Shown: positions 1-12,902 of the stretch, in pieces
How positions within the stretch are numbered: position 1 is the stretch's first letter
Layout of the letters: the number at the start of each line of letters is the position of its first letter
DNA from: Dermatophagoides farinae
Lineage: Eukaryota > Arthropoda > Arachnida > Sarcoptiformes > Pyroglyphidae
Assembly: GCF_024713945.1 (NCBI RefSeq)
Contig: NC_134679.1
Coordinates: 191,001-255,000, forward strand
Direction of reading: 5' to 3'
Length of the DNA: 64,000 nucleotides
Notes under the pieces: generated by a model
Told to the model about the DNA's origin: nothing
Databases searched by the model: none
The model's input: only the letters and a program-made list of their open reading frames with translations
Position numbers and translations under genes: made by a program

Positions 1-1541
1 AGGCCCGGCTTTTATTATTGATTCAATTTTTATATTTATGGCCATTATGGTTGTCGTTCTTGTTGTTTTCACTATTCCTAAACTTAGAACAACAACAAAA
101 ACAGAAATTGAATAAAACTTGGAAACCAGATACCAGAACTAGATAGTGAAAAAAATAGCTGAAATCATCGTTGTGTTGATGGTCATCAATTCTCTTTCAG
201 ATATTCATATAATGTGGTGGCCACATTACAACAAATCTTGAGTAGTTTTTTTTCACCACCCAATATTATTGAAACCATGAATGAATGGTCAAGGACAAAC
301 ATGTTATCGTTAAATGACCACAAAAATAAAATGACGATGAAATTTGTCAACACCAGAAAGTTTCATTCATAAAACCAACAACAACTATGGCAATTGAATA
401 AAAGAAAAAAAAACAGAAATTCATAACGGAAACAAAGTTCCAAAACACACACATACACATCAAAAGTATTTTTTTTCAAGTGTCTATTTTGTTGTTGTTT
501 TTTTATTTCACACACACACACAAACACAGGAACTCTTCCATAATAAACAAACATTGAGTATATCACATAAAACAATAGCTAGGGTAAACAAACAAACAAA
601 CAAACAATGACCACAATAGATATATCTATGTGGCACGCAATAATCAAGATGATGATGATGATGACACTTTGCCATTGTTTTCACCATTGGGTTTCATTGT
701 CACCATTTTATATTTTTGTTGTTGTTGTTGTTTGGTTGACCATATAAAAAAAAAGTTGGACGACAACAATAACAACAAAAATAATAATAATCTCACTGGA
801 TCTTAATGGATCAATGGACTTATTTATTTACTTTTTCTTTCTTTCGTCAATTCAAAATCAGTGAATCGAAAAAAAATTTGCACGCACCAAAAATAAATAG
901 ACAAAGAAAACAAGATTTATATGGCCGAAAAAATTCTTATTTTTTATTTGGCTTCTTGATTTACACACACACACACACAGCTAGGACACAGAAGCAAAGA
1001 TTATCAGATGAAAAAATACCATTGATGAAAATGATTCCGGAGAAAAATTCTCTAAGGAGAAAATATCCATCTTTTTAATTCTCGTCATACGATGAATGAT
1101 GAAAAATATTTTTGAAAGGAAATTTTTCGTTTTTCGGTATGTATGTGCCAATTGAATTGTGTGAATAATTCAAATGAAAAATTTTGGCGTGTTTGTAAAA
1201 TTGAGAAACGGACAAATATTTTAACAAGGTCTGTAGTTCATTAACTGATGATGACATATGATTAAAAAAAAATTATTTTTTGATGGCCAAAACAACATCG
1301 TGTGTGATTAAAAATAAAAATTAAATTTAAAAAATTTCAATTTTTCAAAGATTTGATGGCTCTATTTTCAAGTGGGGGGGAGGACAATAAATTATGATTC
1401 CAATGGTGAAAATCTAAATGATTTTCGACGATAAAGGTCAAAAGAATCGTATGATCCAAATTCAAAATGGATTTTTCAAGAAAAAAAACCTTTGTGACTA
1501 TAATGAAAAGAATTGTCTAAATGTGGATTCTGAAAATTACT

Positions 1542-1555
1542 GCGACATCTAGTGG
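1542..1555 (-). promoter_or_regulatory. CTCF-like motif
   Basis: On the minus strand this reads CCACTAGATGTCGC, close to the animal CTCF core (CCASYAGRKGGC) with one change, G to T in the GGC part. Two closer copies lie at 12903 and 52913. Binding is an inference from sequence only. Confidence 0.3.
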
Positions 1556-1855
1556 CTATCGAATAAACTGAATGAATTTCATTTTTTAAATTTTAAATTT
1601 TTTTCATTCATCAACAAATATATCAAGTGACAATTTTTTCGATAAATAAAAAACAAACATATGATAATGATGATGACATTTTGACATCGATACATCTGGA
1701 CAACATAAATTAGTGATAAATAAAATTATTATATGGAGCACAAAAACAACAACAACGAAAACAAAATGACCCAAATGATTTATTACGAAATAAAATGTAC
1801 TCATTAAATGCTGCTGATAAGCACATGAAATTCAGATTTGAATCAAAAAACCATC

Positions 1856-1880
1856 CACACACACACACACACACACACAC
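1856..1880. repeat. (CA)n microsatellite
   Basis: A pure CA dinucleotide run of about 12 units. The open frames crossing it on both strands are repeat artefacts (poly-Val/Cys or His/Thr). Confidence 0.9.
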
Positions 1881-2344
1881 CGACACAAACAAATATGTTG
1901 AGATGATTTTTTTTCTTGAAAAATTTATAATAAAAACAGAAAACAAAATAAAATTTTTCAATTTTTTCAATAATAAAAAAACGTATAGAGCATTTTCAAG
2001 GTATTGATTTGTAGATTTTTCATTGGATCAATATTTCAAAATGTACGTGTGCATGTGTTTGTTTCCATATCAATCAATCATCTAGATTCTCTAATAAAAA
2101 TAATAAAAAGGTCTTTGGACGATAAATCATTACATAATGATGGCAGTGTATGTGTGTATTTGTTTGTGTGTTTGATAACATTCAATTAAAAACCGATAAT
2201 TTTATCACCTTTTTCAATCGGAAACCGGGAACTAAATTTCATTTGGCATAATAAAAATTGGTTTGATTCGAAAATGGGTGAGGATAATAAGTTTTTTAGG
2301 GTTTCGTTTGTTTTCAATTATCATCGTCGTCGTTTTGGTTGTTT

Positions 2345-3372
2345 CTATGGAAGATCAAATCGGAAAATGTTAGCCGAACGTTTCTTTTTCAAACCACCTG
2401 GTGCAGCAATGGCTGATACAACTTCACGTTGTTGTTCATAAACAGCTTCACTGGCTGGTAAGATTCGTGTACCCCCGACTAATCCAGCTTGTACAACGGT
2501 ATTTTGTGGTGGTTGCGGTACTACTGGTGCACTAATGAATGCTGGTTGTGCTTGCGGTTGAAATTGAAATGTTGAAATAGTTGGAACAGCTGATGGAGCT
2601 GGAGCAGCAGAACGCCCACCACTTTGAATAGCAGCTTGTTCGACTGGTTCTTCCGGTGTGGCACCAGCCAATGCAGCATCATCGGTAACTTGTTCAATTT
2701 CCGATCGTTTTTCGCCTTTCGATAAGATACTATGGACTTCTTCTTGTACTGGAAGAATCTGTTGAGTGATTTTACGGAATGGTTGAATAATTTCACGAAT
2801 TTCTTGGATAACTGGTTTAACAACTTCATGAATAATGCGATCTGGTTCTTCTTCACTTCTTGTTTGTTGAACTTGTCCTTTTTCACCAGGTTGATGGACG
2901 GTATTAATTTTCACTGGACTTGATCGTGATCGGAATTCAATCGTCACTGGTTGGAGATGTGGTTCAACGATAACGATTTGTGGTGCTGCCTGGCTAACAT
3001 CATCGACTGGAACATCGACAACTTCTTGTGTATGACGTGTAATAACAGCACTGATTACTGGAGCCAAAGCACGAGCAGCGGCTTGTTGTGATTTAGTTGG
3101 CGAACGAATCGCTGGTTTACGTGCAGGTAAAAATTGGCCAGCTGGTAATTGATTTTGTTTAAATTGTAATGCTGGTGATAATTGTTGTGAAACAGGCTGT
3201 GATGAAGCCAATTCCAAAGCGGCAACAATAACGAATAATGCAAGCTATATCATTCGATAACGACAAACAAAATGGAAAAATGTAAAAAAATGAAAATCCA
3301 AATTGTGAAACTGGAAAATCAACCAAAAAAAATATCGAGAAAGAAAAATTCGAAGAATACCTTGAGATGCAT
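2345..3372 (-). CDS. secreted cuticle-like protein, 303 aa
   Basis: Two exons: 3361-3372 (ATG plus three codons) and 2345-3244, joined at a GT donor (3360-3359) and AG acceptor (3246-3245) in phase 0. The joined N-terminus MHLKLALFVIVAALELASSQ is a clear signal peptide; without the tiny first exon the frame has no ATG. The mature protein is rich in Gln, Pro, Val and Ala. At about residues 104-178 it has a more ordered, charged block with FRSRSSPVKI, then alternating I/V-rich segments such as EVVKPVIQEIREIIQPF. Similar blocks are, as I recall, found in chelicerate cuticle or extracellular proteins, but I cannot name the family. The C-terminus ends in a basic stretch, GLKKKRSANIFRF. An extracellular structural role is inferred from the signal peptide and composition. 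Confidence 0.7.
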
Positions 3373-6300
3373 GATGACTATATATTGATAAAATTCACTG
3401 AAAAAATAACAAACGAAAAAAAATGAAAAATCTAATGAAAATTGATCGAAAAAGAACCACAAAAATCCATTAATTCAAATAGAAATAAAATCAATCAGAC
3501 AACAACAAAACACACAAACACAATTACGCACAATTATGATGGATGAATGAAATGAAATGATGACTTTCCACACGAACAAACAAACGAAATAAAATCACTT
3601 GATGATGGCTAGACAATAAATGATTCAAATTTTGTTGTTGATGCTACAGTTTTAAAGTGAACATATGGTCATACAGATACGATATTCGATCCAACACATC
3701 CTCCTTAATTTGTTTTTCTTTCAAAATTCAATTCATGATCAATGATGATTTTAAATTATTAATCAAACAAGCAATGTGATGGGGGGCGGTTCATTTCATA
3801 TTTCCAACGAATTGAAACAAATGATGAACTTGATGTGATAAATATGGAACAAAGAGGAAGGATGTGCATCTGAAGAGACTCTTCTTCATTTTTTTTTCTC
3901 AACACAAACATCGAACAACATTGAATTAAAGAGTCACTTTCTTTCAATAATAATTTTGAAACTAGGTGAATTCGAATGCTTCTTGTCTTGAATATGTTGT
4001 TCGAGAAAAAAAAAAGAAAAAAAGTTTCAATCCAATGATGATGATATCAATAAGCTCATCATTTTTAAGAAAAAAAGAAAAGTAAAAAACAAAATCCAAA
4101 AAAATAATGATGATGATCCAATGATAATCCAATGATCAAAATGGTCATAAACATCATCATTGATAGCCAACACACATTGAAATTAAATTTAAAAAGATTT
4201 TCAAAAAAAAAGATTAAAAAATGTTGATCCAAAAAAAAATTACCATAAAGGTGACAATATCCATGTGTCGCCCAGTGCGTGTGTGTGTGTGTGTGTCATC
4301 AATCAATCATTTCAGGGGGAGGAAAGACAAACAGAATTCTCATCATCATCATCGACGATCATCCATTTTTTTAAATTTTTGGATTAAGTTTCTTGAGTGA
4401 TGGCAAACTGAAAAGAAGATGATGCAGAACAAGGACGCCATTGATGTCTTTGGAATGAATGAAATACGTACAAAGACAGACAGACAAAATCATCCTCTGA
4501 ATTTTTTTTTATAGATGATTAATGATTGACAATGGTAATTCATAATTGCCTTTTGGTAGTGATGAATGAAATTAGTTTAAATAATTCTGGAATCATTTGG
4601 AAATCTGATACAAGTTTAACAAATTCATCATCCATTCAATCGAAATTCAATAAATTTGTGATTGCACTTTCAAACGAAAGTAATGAAGAAAAAAAGAAAA
4701 CAATCGAGATGGAATTTTATGGCCACCAATACAAAAAAAAACAACAACAACAAATTAATCGTGCAATCAAAAATCCGATTGAATCTGTTGTTGTTGTATA
4801 TTGATGATGGTAAAGTGAGAAATAAAAAAAAATTCGAGGAATTAGCATGATTTAAAAGAAAAAACGGCGTGAATAATCATCATTCATAGATTAAATCTTT
4901 GAATAATGAGGAATGTGGAATTTTTTCCCTCTCTTCTTGGAAAAAATAAACCATACACATACGGCGGGCAATCACATATTTATTGATGGAAAGGAAAAAG
5001 AAAATTTAAGAATTTTTCATTTTCATAAAAAAAATCTGCAACGACAATAATATGAATTGGTGATCCAAAACAACAAAATAATGATGGCCGATTACGATTA
5101 TATTCATTTATTCATTTATTTATTATCCACTCTGCAAATTCATCATCAAGTGATTTCAATGATTTTAAAAATCAAAAAGATGGATAAAACTGTAATGTCA
5201 CCTGTTTTTGAATGTTGTTGTTGTTGTTGTTTATCGTCATTGTGAATGAAAAAACTACGAGATAATTGAGCGTGAAAACTATGGCAAACAATTACGATGC
5301 ATGGACAAACTATGAAAATGAAAACCTTTGAATAAGGTCGATCTGAAGCAGAAAAAAAATCAATACTTCATAACTATTAATTAGCCTGGTTATTAATTAT
5401 AATTATATCATGATTTCAAAGATGATCTCAAAGATTGAAATTGAAAAAGTATTTTTATCGATTGATTCAATCAAAAAAAAGAATGAAATGAAATTATTCA
5501 ATATATCTCAAGATCATAAAACAAATTCATTCTTTCGAAATTCAAATCTCTCCACTCACTACTTACATTACATGTCTCTCTTTTTGTTCTTCACAATTAT
5601 TCATTATTTACATTCGTTTCAAATATTTAGACATGCACTCTCATACAAACAAACAAACAAACTGAATGAAAACAATAGGAAACAAACACAATGACATTGG
5701 TCCAGACTGTATCCAATATGTATCAAATTCCCTTTTTGTATATTTATGGATTCGCAAAATCAATTTTTCGTCAAATGATGATTTATATTATCGTGCATGA
5801 AACTTTGTTTTGAAAAGTGAAAAAAACATGATCAAAATCATCAACGTAATTTCAAATTTAACAAGGGAGAGATATAAAAAGAAAGGTGACAATGTTGAAA
5901 GTTGTTATTTTCCTGTCTATATTATTTTAAAAAAAGTCAAGTCGATAATCAACATATAAAATCAGATCATCATCATTTTTTGTAGAGAAGTATCAATTCC
6001 GCAATTATTTTATGCAATCGATATCGAACCAGGAACTAAGAAAAAGTGATCAGTAGTATTTATGAGTAAGTTGTTTATTTTGTTTTTCTACATTGATCAT
6101 ATAGATAATTTGATAATCACTATTAATCTACTAAAAATGCGAGGATAAAATGTCAATAAACACAAGAGTTGAAGTAATGAATGTTTTTTTTCTCAAACAA
6201 AATAAAAAATGACACTTTTTCAAATTCAAAAAATTACCATGTACACACACACACACGCCTGTGGAATCATTTTTAGTTGTTTCGCTTGGAATTTTTCGAA

Positions 6301-9253
6301 ATAGATTAAAATCCTTGATCATAAACACTCGAAATAATTTAAATTGCTTCAAGCAAATCAATCGATATTGATTTTGAACAAAAAAAACGTATGTTTTTTA
6401 TCAAATTAATTTAAATTGGAATTTAATGATGACATTTTTTTCAACACTGCCTGTCTGTCTGTCTGCCTGCATTAGAAATACCATGGCCAGCATGCTGAAT
6501 ATAACACAGTGAAAGTGTATGAATAAAACAAGATGGCCAGGTGATGATGATGATGATGATGATGATGATCTTCATGTTGAACACCGCGCCATCATTCATC
6601 ATCCCACACATCAAACAGACACACAAACGCCAACCAAGAGAAATACCACCAAATGTGAAATGTTTGATAATGGCGGAAATGGCATCTGTATATAAATTGT
6701 GGTGATTCAAGTCCTGTCCCACGAATTTTAAGAATTTCAGAAAATTTTTAAAAATGAATAAATTTCAATGACTATGATATGACGCATTTCTTGAAACATT
6801 AGTCCCATGATGAAAATGAAATGACATTGAAGTTTTGGGAAAAAAAGAGAAAAAAATCACTTTTACAAATGATGATTTAGCTGGAAATCGTATCAATAAA
6901 TAAAAAAAAAATGTCTGGAATTTAAAAAACTCAATAGCGGTGGTGATGGTGGTGGTATTGGTCAGATTTAATTTTTCGTGAAACAAAAAAAAATTAGTTT
7001 TTTTTTGTTTATTTTTTGTTCGAGGCCAATCGTAGGAATATCGTAAAACATTGACTGTTTGTTCCAGGTGCATTTTAAAAGAAAATCATCATCGTCATGT
7101 TTTTTCAATCAAATTAATTCAATCAATTTTCGAAGAATAAATTGTCGATTTTTTTGTTTGTTTTTTTCAAACGGAAAAAATTCATTCAAAGTTAGAGTTT
7201 GGTTTGGATCATCCAACAGTGTGGATTAGGGGAGATAATTGGAAATTTTACAAGTTGTTTATAACAAAAATTAGTAAGAGAAAAAATTTCATTTTCAAAC
7301 AAACAGCTTACTCTCGATAACAACCGAATGAAGCCATCGCTAATCGTTATCAGTGATCTCAGAAAAAAATGATCTCAAATAATTCTTGTCAATCATCATA
7401 TATTAAAATGGAACAAAAAAAAAATTTTAAATGAGGGAAAATGATGAATTCAAAATAAGGGTGACATTCATTCAACGTGTTTCAAATACCTTTCATGGAT
7501 TAAAAAAAATTTTAAAAATTTTATCGTTGACGATGATGATGCCCTAATGGTTGATGATCAAGATCATATATTTGTTGTTGATGGTGATGGAATAATAACA
7601 ACAAAAACAACAAAAATGATGTATATCACGATTATAACCTCTAGTTTATGAATATTGAAAAACGGAACACAAAAACAACAACAAAAAAACATTAAATGTA
7701 TTGATCATGAACGTCACTTTTATCGATTAATTTGATTTGATTCGATTAAAAAACAAAAATTTTCACTAATCCTTTTTTTGTTTTTGTTTTTTTTTTGTTG
7801 TTGTTACCAATCACGATTTGCCCTCCAAAAAAAAAAAAAATTTAGTGAGAACCGTTCATAGAAGACGTAACTGATTGTCATATATTTCAATCTGAAAATA
7901 TTCCAATCAAGGATTTTTTTTCAACAAGATTGTTCTTGAAATTTTCCTTTTGGATTTCAAATAATACAAACAAACAAACATTGCCATCAGAATTATCATC
8001 ATTGTATTCATCTCTCATTTATTCAAGTTTTTTTTAAATGTCGACAAAGATGATCAACATTTTTTTTTGTTGCTGCTTTACATATTCATCATTCATATCG
8101 TTTATAAATAATAAAAAAATCTGACGTAAGATTTTGATGAAAATCAAACCAAATCATGAATGGATGGCCATGAATCCAACTACTCAAGGATCGCTGCCTT
8201 GTAATTAATAAAATGGAAATGGAGAAAAAAAAGAGTTTCAATTTGCTTGTTCACTTTGTTTGTTTGTGATCCAAAAACAGTGATGATTATTACTTGATGG
8301 ATAAATCTCATCTTTTTTATTTGCTGTTGATGCATCTGTAATCTTCAAAGTTCCATGATAATGATGTTTTTTTCGATAATGATTATGATGAAGACATTAG
8401 AATTAAAATATTTCTTCTTCGTCGTCGTCAGTTTTTCTCGCCCCTTGTTTGATGTTGATCAAAAGTGCTGATAACTTGCGATTCTCAAAAGGGAAGAAGA
8501 AAGTTTCCAATGTAATGAATGAGAGAAATCAGTTTAAATTTTGAATTTTATATTTATTTAATTTATTTATTTATTATTTATATGAATTTGAAAATCGTTG
8601 AAGATGTATGAATGTAGTACACACACATATTGTTAATTCACTTGGTCTGTTTTTCATTTTTATAACGATGATGTCCACCATCGATGACGATGTTGATTAT
8701 TGAAATTGAAATTGAAATATTTAAAAAAAAATAAAAAATGAGATCAAGTTCATTATTATGTAGAAATCACACATCAAAGTTTACATATACTCACAAGTCC
8801 ACATAGTCTATAGTTAAATTTTATTGAATAAACAAAATGATTGAAAAAAGTTGTTTTTCAAATTTATTCTAAATTTTCAATCAAATAAATAAATTTATCG
8901 CGTTTGTACCATCAAATTCTTACAATTTCACATTGATCAAAATCTTTGAAAATTTTCATTGTAAAAGAAAAAATTCTTCAATTAAACGACAAAAAAAAGA
9001 TTAAAATCTATGAAACATTCACAGCCATCTTTCACAACTATCAATATATATACAACGATGAACAAGAGAAAATTTTGCGAAATGATGATATTGAGCAATG
9101 TTACATATATTTCAAATTAAATACAATTACAAATTACAAATAATCAATAACAAACAAATTATAATATAACGAAAAAAAAATTCAAATAATTAAGTATCAT
9201 ATGATGATGATCAAATCGATATTTTGTTCATAAATCATCATCATCAATGTAAT
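3373..9253. other. 5.9 kb gene-free stretch
   Basis: AT-rich DNA with (CA)n, (GT)n (about 4275-4297), (GAT)n (about 6542-6570) and many poly-A/T runs. Open frames here are 60-100 codons, low complexity, and show no splice partners or recognisable domains. I see no supported gene, RNA gene or transposon. Confidence 0.5.
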
Positions 9254-9766
9254 CTAATACCAATATGATGGATAAGCATAATCAGCTGAATGTGCTGCCA
9301 ATAATTGTTGTCGTATTTCCCATCTTCGGCTTACGTATTGTGTAATATCTTTTAATGTTTTAAATTGTTCAAATTCTTTATCAGAAATTTCCAATTGAAA
9401 TTCATCTTCAATCAGATCTTGAATATTATAATTACGATAATTAATTTGTTGATTATTACGTACTAGATCTTGTAAGATTTGATCTTTAGAATCATATGGA
9501 TCTTGATATAGTATGGCATTTGGTTTATTCTGCATTTGATTGTATTGTTGCCATGAACTAATATCGGCCAAGATTATATTGAATAAATTGTTGACACGAT
9601 CTTCGATATATTTGTCTGTCGAATTTGAATCTGTTTGTATGGGATCCATTGGTGGTGGTGGCGGTCTACGATCAACTCTGGGTTGTGAGCTAATTGTTCG
9701 CGTGGCCATTTGTTGAATGATTCGTGGAATCGATGAAAAAATGTTTTGTCGTAAAACTGGATTCAT
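9254..9766 (-). CDS. mitochondrial acyl-carrier-protein-like protein, 170 aa
   Basis: Single exon. The first in-frame ATG is at 9766; the open frame continues a few codons upstream without another ATG. Residues 1-34 (MNPVLRQNIFSSIPRIIQQM and on to about 34) are basic with no acidic residue before about residue 32, as in a mitochondrial presequence, followed by a Pro run. Residues 115-146 (NIQDLIEDEFQLEISDKEFE, then FKTLKDITQYV) match helices II-IV of acyl carrier proteins, which typically read MEDEFGFEIPDEDAEK..T..DIVQYV. The position of the phosphopantetheine serine (the DSL motif just before helix II) is Asn109 in the sequence INYR, so the carrier arm should not attach. The rest of the fold is divergent. 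It could be a non-acylated ACP-like subunit of a mitochondrial complex. The fold call is moderate and the function is unknown. Confidence 0.55.
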   Translation of the reverse strand: MNPVLRQNIFSSIPRIIQQMATRTISSQPRVDRRPPPPPMDPIQTDSNSTDKYIEDRVNNLFNIILADISSWQQYNQMQNKPNAILYQDPYDSKDQILQDLVRNNQQINYRNYNIQDLIEDEFQLEISDKEFEQFKTLKDITQYVSRRWEIRQQLLAAHSADYAYPSYWY

Positions 9767-11263
9767 TATGTGTAAAATCGATCGAGTAACGGCAAACAAT
9801 GATGGCGTGAAAAATTTTTTCAGTTCAAGCTGGTTGTAAACAAGACGAAATTGACAATAATTCGATATTCGTGGCAGTTTTTAAACAATTTTTTCCAAGA
9901 AAACCAGAAATCTGTAAATAAAATCAAAAATAAATCAATAAATTCGATCAATCAATAAAAAAATTATCTAATCATTAAAAGGAAAAATTAAGAATACAAT
10001 TAGCATCGAAAAAGTCATGTGACTCGTAATAATAAAAATAAAAATCAAAATCAATCACATAATCTCACACACAACTATGATTCATTTTAAATGATTGATT
10101 TTTGTTTTGCAGGAAAAAAAATTGGACCAAAATTAATTGATTGATTACATTGAATTGATTATATGTTATCATCGATGAAAAGGAAAAAATTCAACTATCA
10201 CTTATCAATTATGTTTTTCAGTTATTATTGAATATCTTGTTGTTGATATGAATTTGATTTCTTTTTTGTCTTGAAGTTACGATGAACTCTTCGTTTTTAA
10301 GTATATCCGATATACGACAATAAACAAGAAAATTGTTGTTGATGTTGTTTATTGAGAACAAGTCGATTTCTTTTCGTTGATGACAGAGATTAGTTTATTT
10401 TTATCATTTTTTAAGTAAGGAACAAAACGATAATGATGATGATGGAAAAATTTAGGCCAAAACACTCGATAGACAATAAACAACGTGTATTCAATGTGAT
10501 TTCAAAATGAGAATGACGTTGTTTTTCGGAATTGACAAACTTAAAAAGAATGGTGCCAAGAATAATTGATTGGCAAATGTCAATAATAATTATGGTAATC
10601 ATCAAGGCTGTCATTAAAATAAAATTAATTAATCACTTGTGATGTAGATTCAAGTTCTAAAGGACTTGAAATTTGTAATGATAAATCTCTCTACGTTCAC
10701 ACGCGAGATCGAAACGAATTTTGATTTGTAATCAAAATTTCTACAAAACAAAAAAAAATAAAGATTTCTATTCATTAATACATGGGTACATACCATACAA
10801 AAAAATTGGTGGAAAATTTCAATCTGGAATTCAATCCATTATATCATATCATCATCAATGTTTTATAAATTGAAAAAGCAAAAAAATCCATGCACACAAT
10901 AATAAATACAAAACAAACAAACATTCGAGTAAATATAGAAAATATACATGCGCACGATGATGAATCTTATGATCAAAATCAAAAAAGGATGGTTCAAATG
11001 CTTGTTATTTATGTCCTTACCGAATACCAATATAACCAGTTTTTGAAGTGTTTTATTTCAATTCCGAGTGATAAATATGTGATTGATCAACAGCAATCAC
11101 ATGCCATCTGGCAGGCAATAAAGTTGATTATCATTTTTAAATTTGAAAAAATTGATGAATTCAATCAAATCAATTTTTGATTTTTATTAAAGAAAAAAAA
11201 AATGAAACGATAATTTTAGAAAGATTAGTTCATCATAAAAAATGATCAAATATTTCAAGGTCA
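9767..11263. other. intergenic, no gene seen
   Basis: 5' flank of the ACP-like gene and 3' flank of the RBBP4-like gene. Open frames at 10411-10614 and 10890-11180 are hydrophobic or low complexity and lack support. Confidence 0.5.
11183..11188 (-). terminator. AATAAA polyadenylation signal (RBBP4-like)
   Basis: AATAAA on the minus strand about 75 nt beyond the stop codon of the RBBP4-like gene. Confidence 0.4.
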
Positions 11264-12784
11264 TCATATTGATAATTTGATATCAATGGATGGTTTGAAT
11301 ACATGTAATTCATTGTTTGCCGATACCGATGCTATCAATTGATTATGTGGATGCCAACTAAAATCCTGTATAATATCCGTATGTCCACCATGAATAAATA
11401 TCATTTCAGGCGGACCTTCCTGGGCAGCTTGAATCGATTGTGGTGCATTGATTTTGGTCATATCCCATATTATCAACCGTTTATCACGGCTACTTGATGC
11501 AAATACTGTTTCACCATATGGTGACCAATTAACATCAAGTACTTCATCACGATGTGCATCAAATGAATGTAAACGGTGTTTCAGATTTCGAATATCGAAT
11601 AAACCAACAGTATGATCATCTGATCCGGTTAGTATGACATATTCACAAAATTGATTGAATGACAAAGAATTCACACCTTCATTATGGACACGGCTACAAA
11701 AAGCTGCTTTGATTTCGCCATTCATACGAGAATCCCAAAATTTCAACATTTTATCATTGCCGACCGATCCTAGATATGATTCGTGGTAATAATGCCATTT
11801 AACATCATTAACACTTCCATGTGCTTTAAATGAGTGAACCGGTGTCAAGGTTTTCGATTTCGATGGATTCGAATTAATATCCCAGATACAGATTTTTTCA
11901 TCTTGTGATCCAGTGGCCAGAATATTACTTTTCCTGGTGTTCCAACACAGACCATAACCTTCTTGTTGATGATGATCTAAAATTAATTCTGGTTTAAATT
12001 CTTTACTAGCAGGTTCAGATGGATGTTTAGAATAATCGAAAATATAATTTTTGGCCGAAGAAGATGATGTAGCAATAATGAATGAATTTTGCGGATTATA
12101 ACGAGCTCGATTGATATCACCATCATGAATGATACGGACATAATTTTCAAGTTTAGCATATTTAGTATGTGAAACACCACCTTCACAAGCAGCAATTTGA
12201 TTACGATCAATAATCGGTGTGTGTTGTGTAGCGACAATCAAATGATTTTGATTATTTTCATCCACATGAGTACCGAACAATAATTTATCTGTTGAGTATT
12301 CGCGATTATTGTATGGATTGGTTTTCGTTTGTTTCGAATGACACCATTGAACGGTAATCGACGGCCATTCCAAACGATTTGTAATGATTAAATCATATAA
12401 AAATTGGCAATTCTTTTTCCAAATACGATAACGTTCGAGATCAAATTCATCAATCATTGGCAGCACATCGTCATCTTGTTCATTACTTTCGGGATTATTC
12501 TCATCTTTTACTTCGATTTTAACACGACCATCAACAATTTGATCAATTACATCGGGCATATATGATGATTTCAATTCAGAATTATCACAATCTTCGTCTT
12601 GGTTGTCATCGGATTCATCATCGCCATCACAATTATCATCATAGTCGTCGTCATCATAATCATCGCTCTCGTTCATCGAGCTTTCTTCATCATCATCTTC
12701 ATCACATTGTTCATCTGATCCGACGGATTTATCTGGATCATAATCTGAATCATCACTGGAATCAGATTTATTATCGATTTCCAT
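11264..12784 (-). CDS. RBBP4/RBBP7/Caf1-55-type WD40 protein with acidic N-terminal extension, 506 aa
   Basis: Intronless frame from ATG 12784. Residues 1 to about 110 are an Asp/Glu/Ser-rich head not found in RBBP4/7. From about residue 113 the protein follows the histone-binding WD40 family. The N-terminal helix and first-blade block YRIWKKNCQFLYDLIITNRL-EWPSITVQW matches the RBBP4 stretch YKIWKKNTPFLYDL..-LEWPS. LLFGTHVDENNQNHLIVA matches the LGTHTSDEQNHL region, and the last blade HTDIIQDFSWHPHNQLIASV matches HTAKISDFSWNPNE. Members chaperone H3/H4 in CAF-1, NuRD, PRC2 and Sin3 complexes. Length is 506 aa against about 425. The identity is lower than expected for the very conserved true orthologue, so this is probably a divergent, perhaps retroposed, paralogue (inference). 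It is head-to-head with CLUAP1. Confidence 0.85.
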   Translation of the reverse strand: MEIDNKSDSSDDSDYDPDKSVGSDEQCDEDDDEESSMNESDDYDDDDYDDNCDGDDESDDNQDEDCDNSELKSSYMPDVIDQIVDGRVKIEVKDENNPESNEQDDDVLPMIDEFDLERYRIWKKNCQFLYDLIITNRLEWPSITVQWCHSKQTKTNPYNNREYSTDKLLFGTHVDENNQNHLIVATQHTPIIDRNQIAACEGGVSHTKYAKLENYVRIIHDGDINRARYNPQNSFIIATSSSSAKNYIFDYSKHPSEPASKEFKPELILDHHQQEGYGLCWNTRKSNILATGSQDEKICIWDINSNPSKSKTLTPVHSFKAHGSVNDVKWHYYHESYLGSVGNDKMLKFWDSRMNGEIKAAFCSRVHNEGVNSLSFNQFCEYVILTGSDDHTVGLFDIRNLKHRLHSFDAHRDEVLDVNWSPYGETVFASSSRDKRLIIWDMTKINAPQSIQAAQEGPPEMIFIHGGHTDIIQDFSWHPHNQLIASVSANNELHVFKPSIDIKLSI

Positions 12785-12864
12785 TTTTTTTTATAAAATA
12801 AAAATCAAATTCAATTGTCGAATCACAAAAACAAACAATAAAACAAATGACTCGTCGTCAAAGT

Positions 12865-12874
12865 GGCGCGCAAA
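12865..12874 (-). promoter_or_regulatory. E2F-like site
   Basis: Reads TTTGCGCGCC on the minus strand, matching the E2F consensus TTTSSCGC. It lies about 80 bp upstream of the RBBP4-like start codon in otherwise AT-rich DNA. Family members in other animals are often E2F targets; binding here is inferred. Confidence 0.4.
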
Positions 12875-12902
12875 TCACAATGCTGTCCGCAAACAATGAC
12901 TA

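Larger units (their letters stand above)
1..2344. other. gene-poor AT-rich stretch
   Basis: No coding region can be supported here. The short open frames read from (CA)n, (GAT)n and poly-A tracts and have no domain-like composition. A (CA)n run lies at 1856-1880 and a CTCF-like motif at 1542-1555. The right end is the 3' flank of the secreted-protein gene that starts at 2345. Confidence 0.6.

Noticed and set aside
8946-9143. 65-codon plus-strand frame
   Set aside because: Lys/Ile/Asn composition expected of random AT-rich DNA; no signal peptide, domain or splice partner.
10890-11180. 96-codon plus-strand frame
   Set aside because: Complexity is fair, but no homology is recognised and there is no promoter or splice support. 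It lies in the 3' flank of the RBBP4-like gene.
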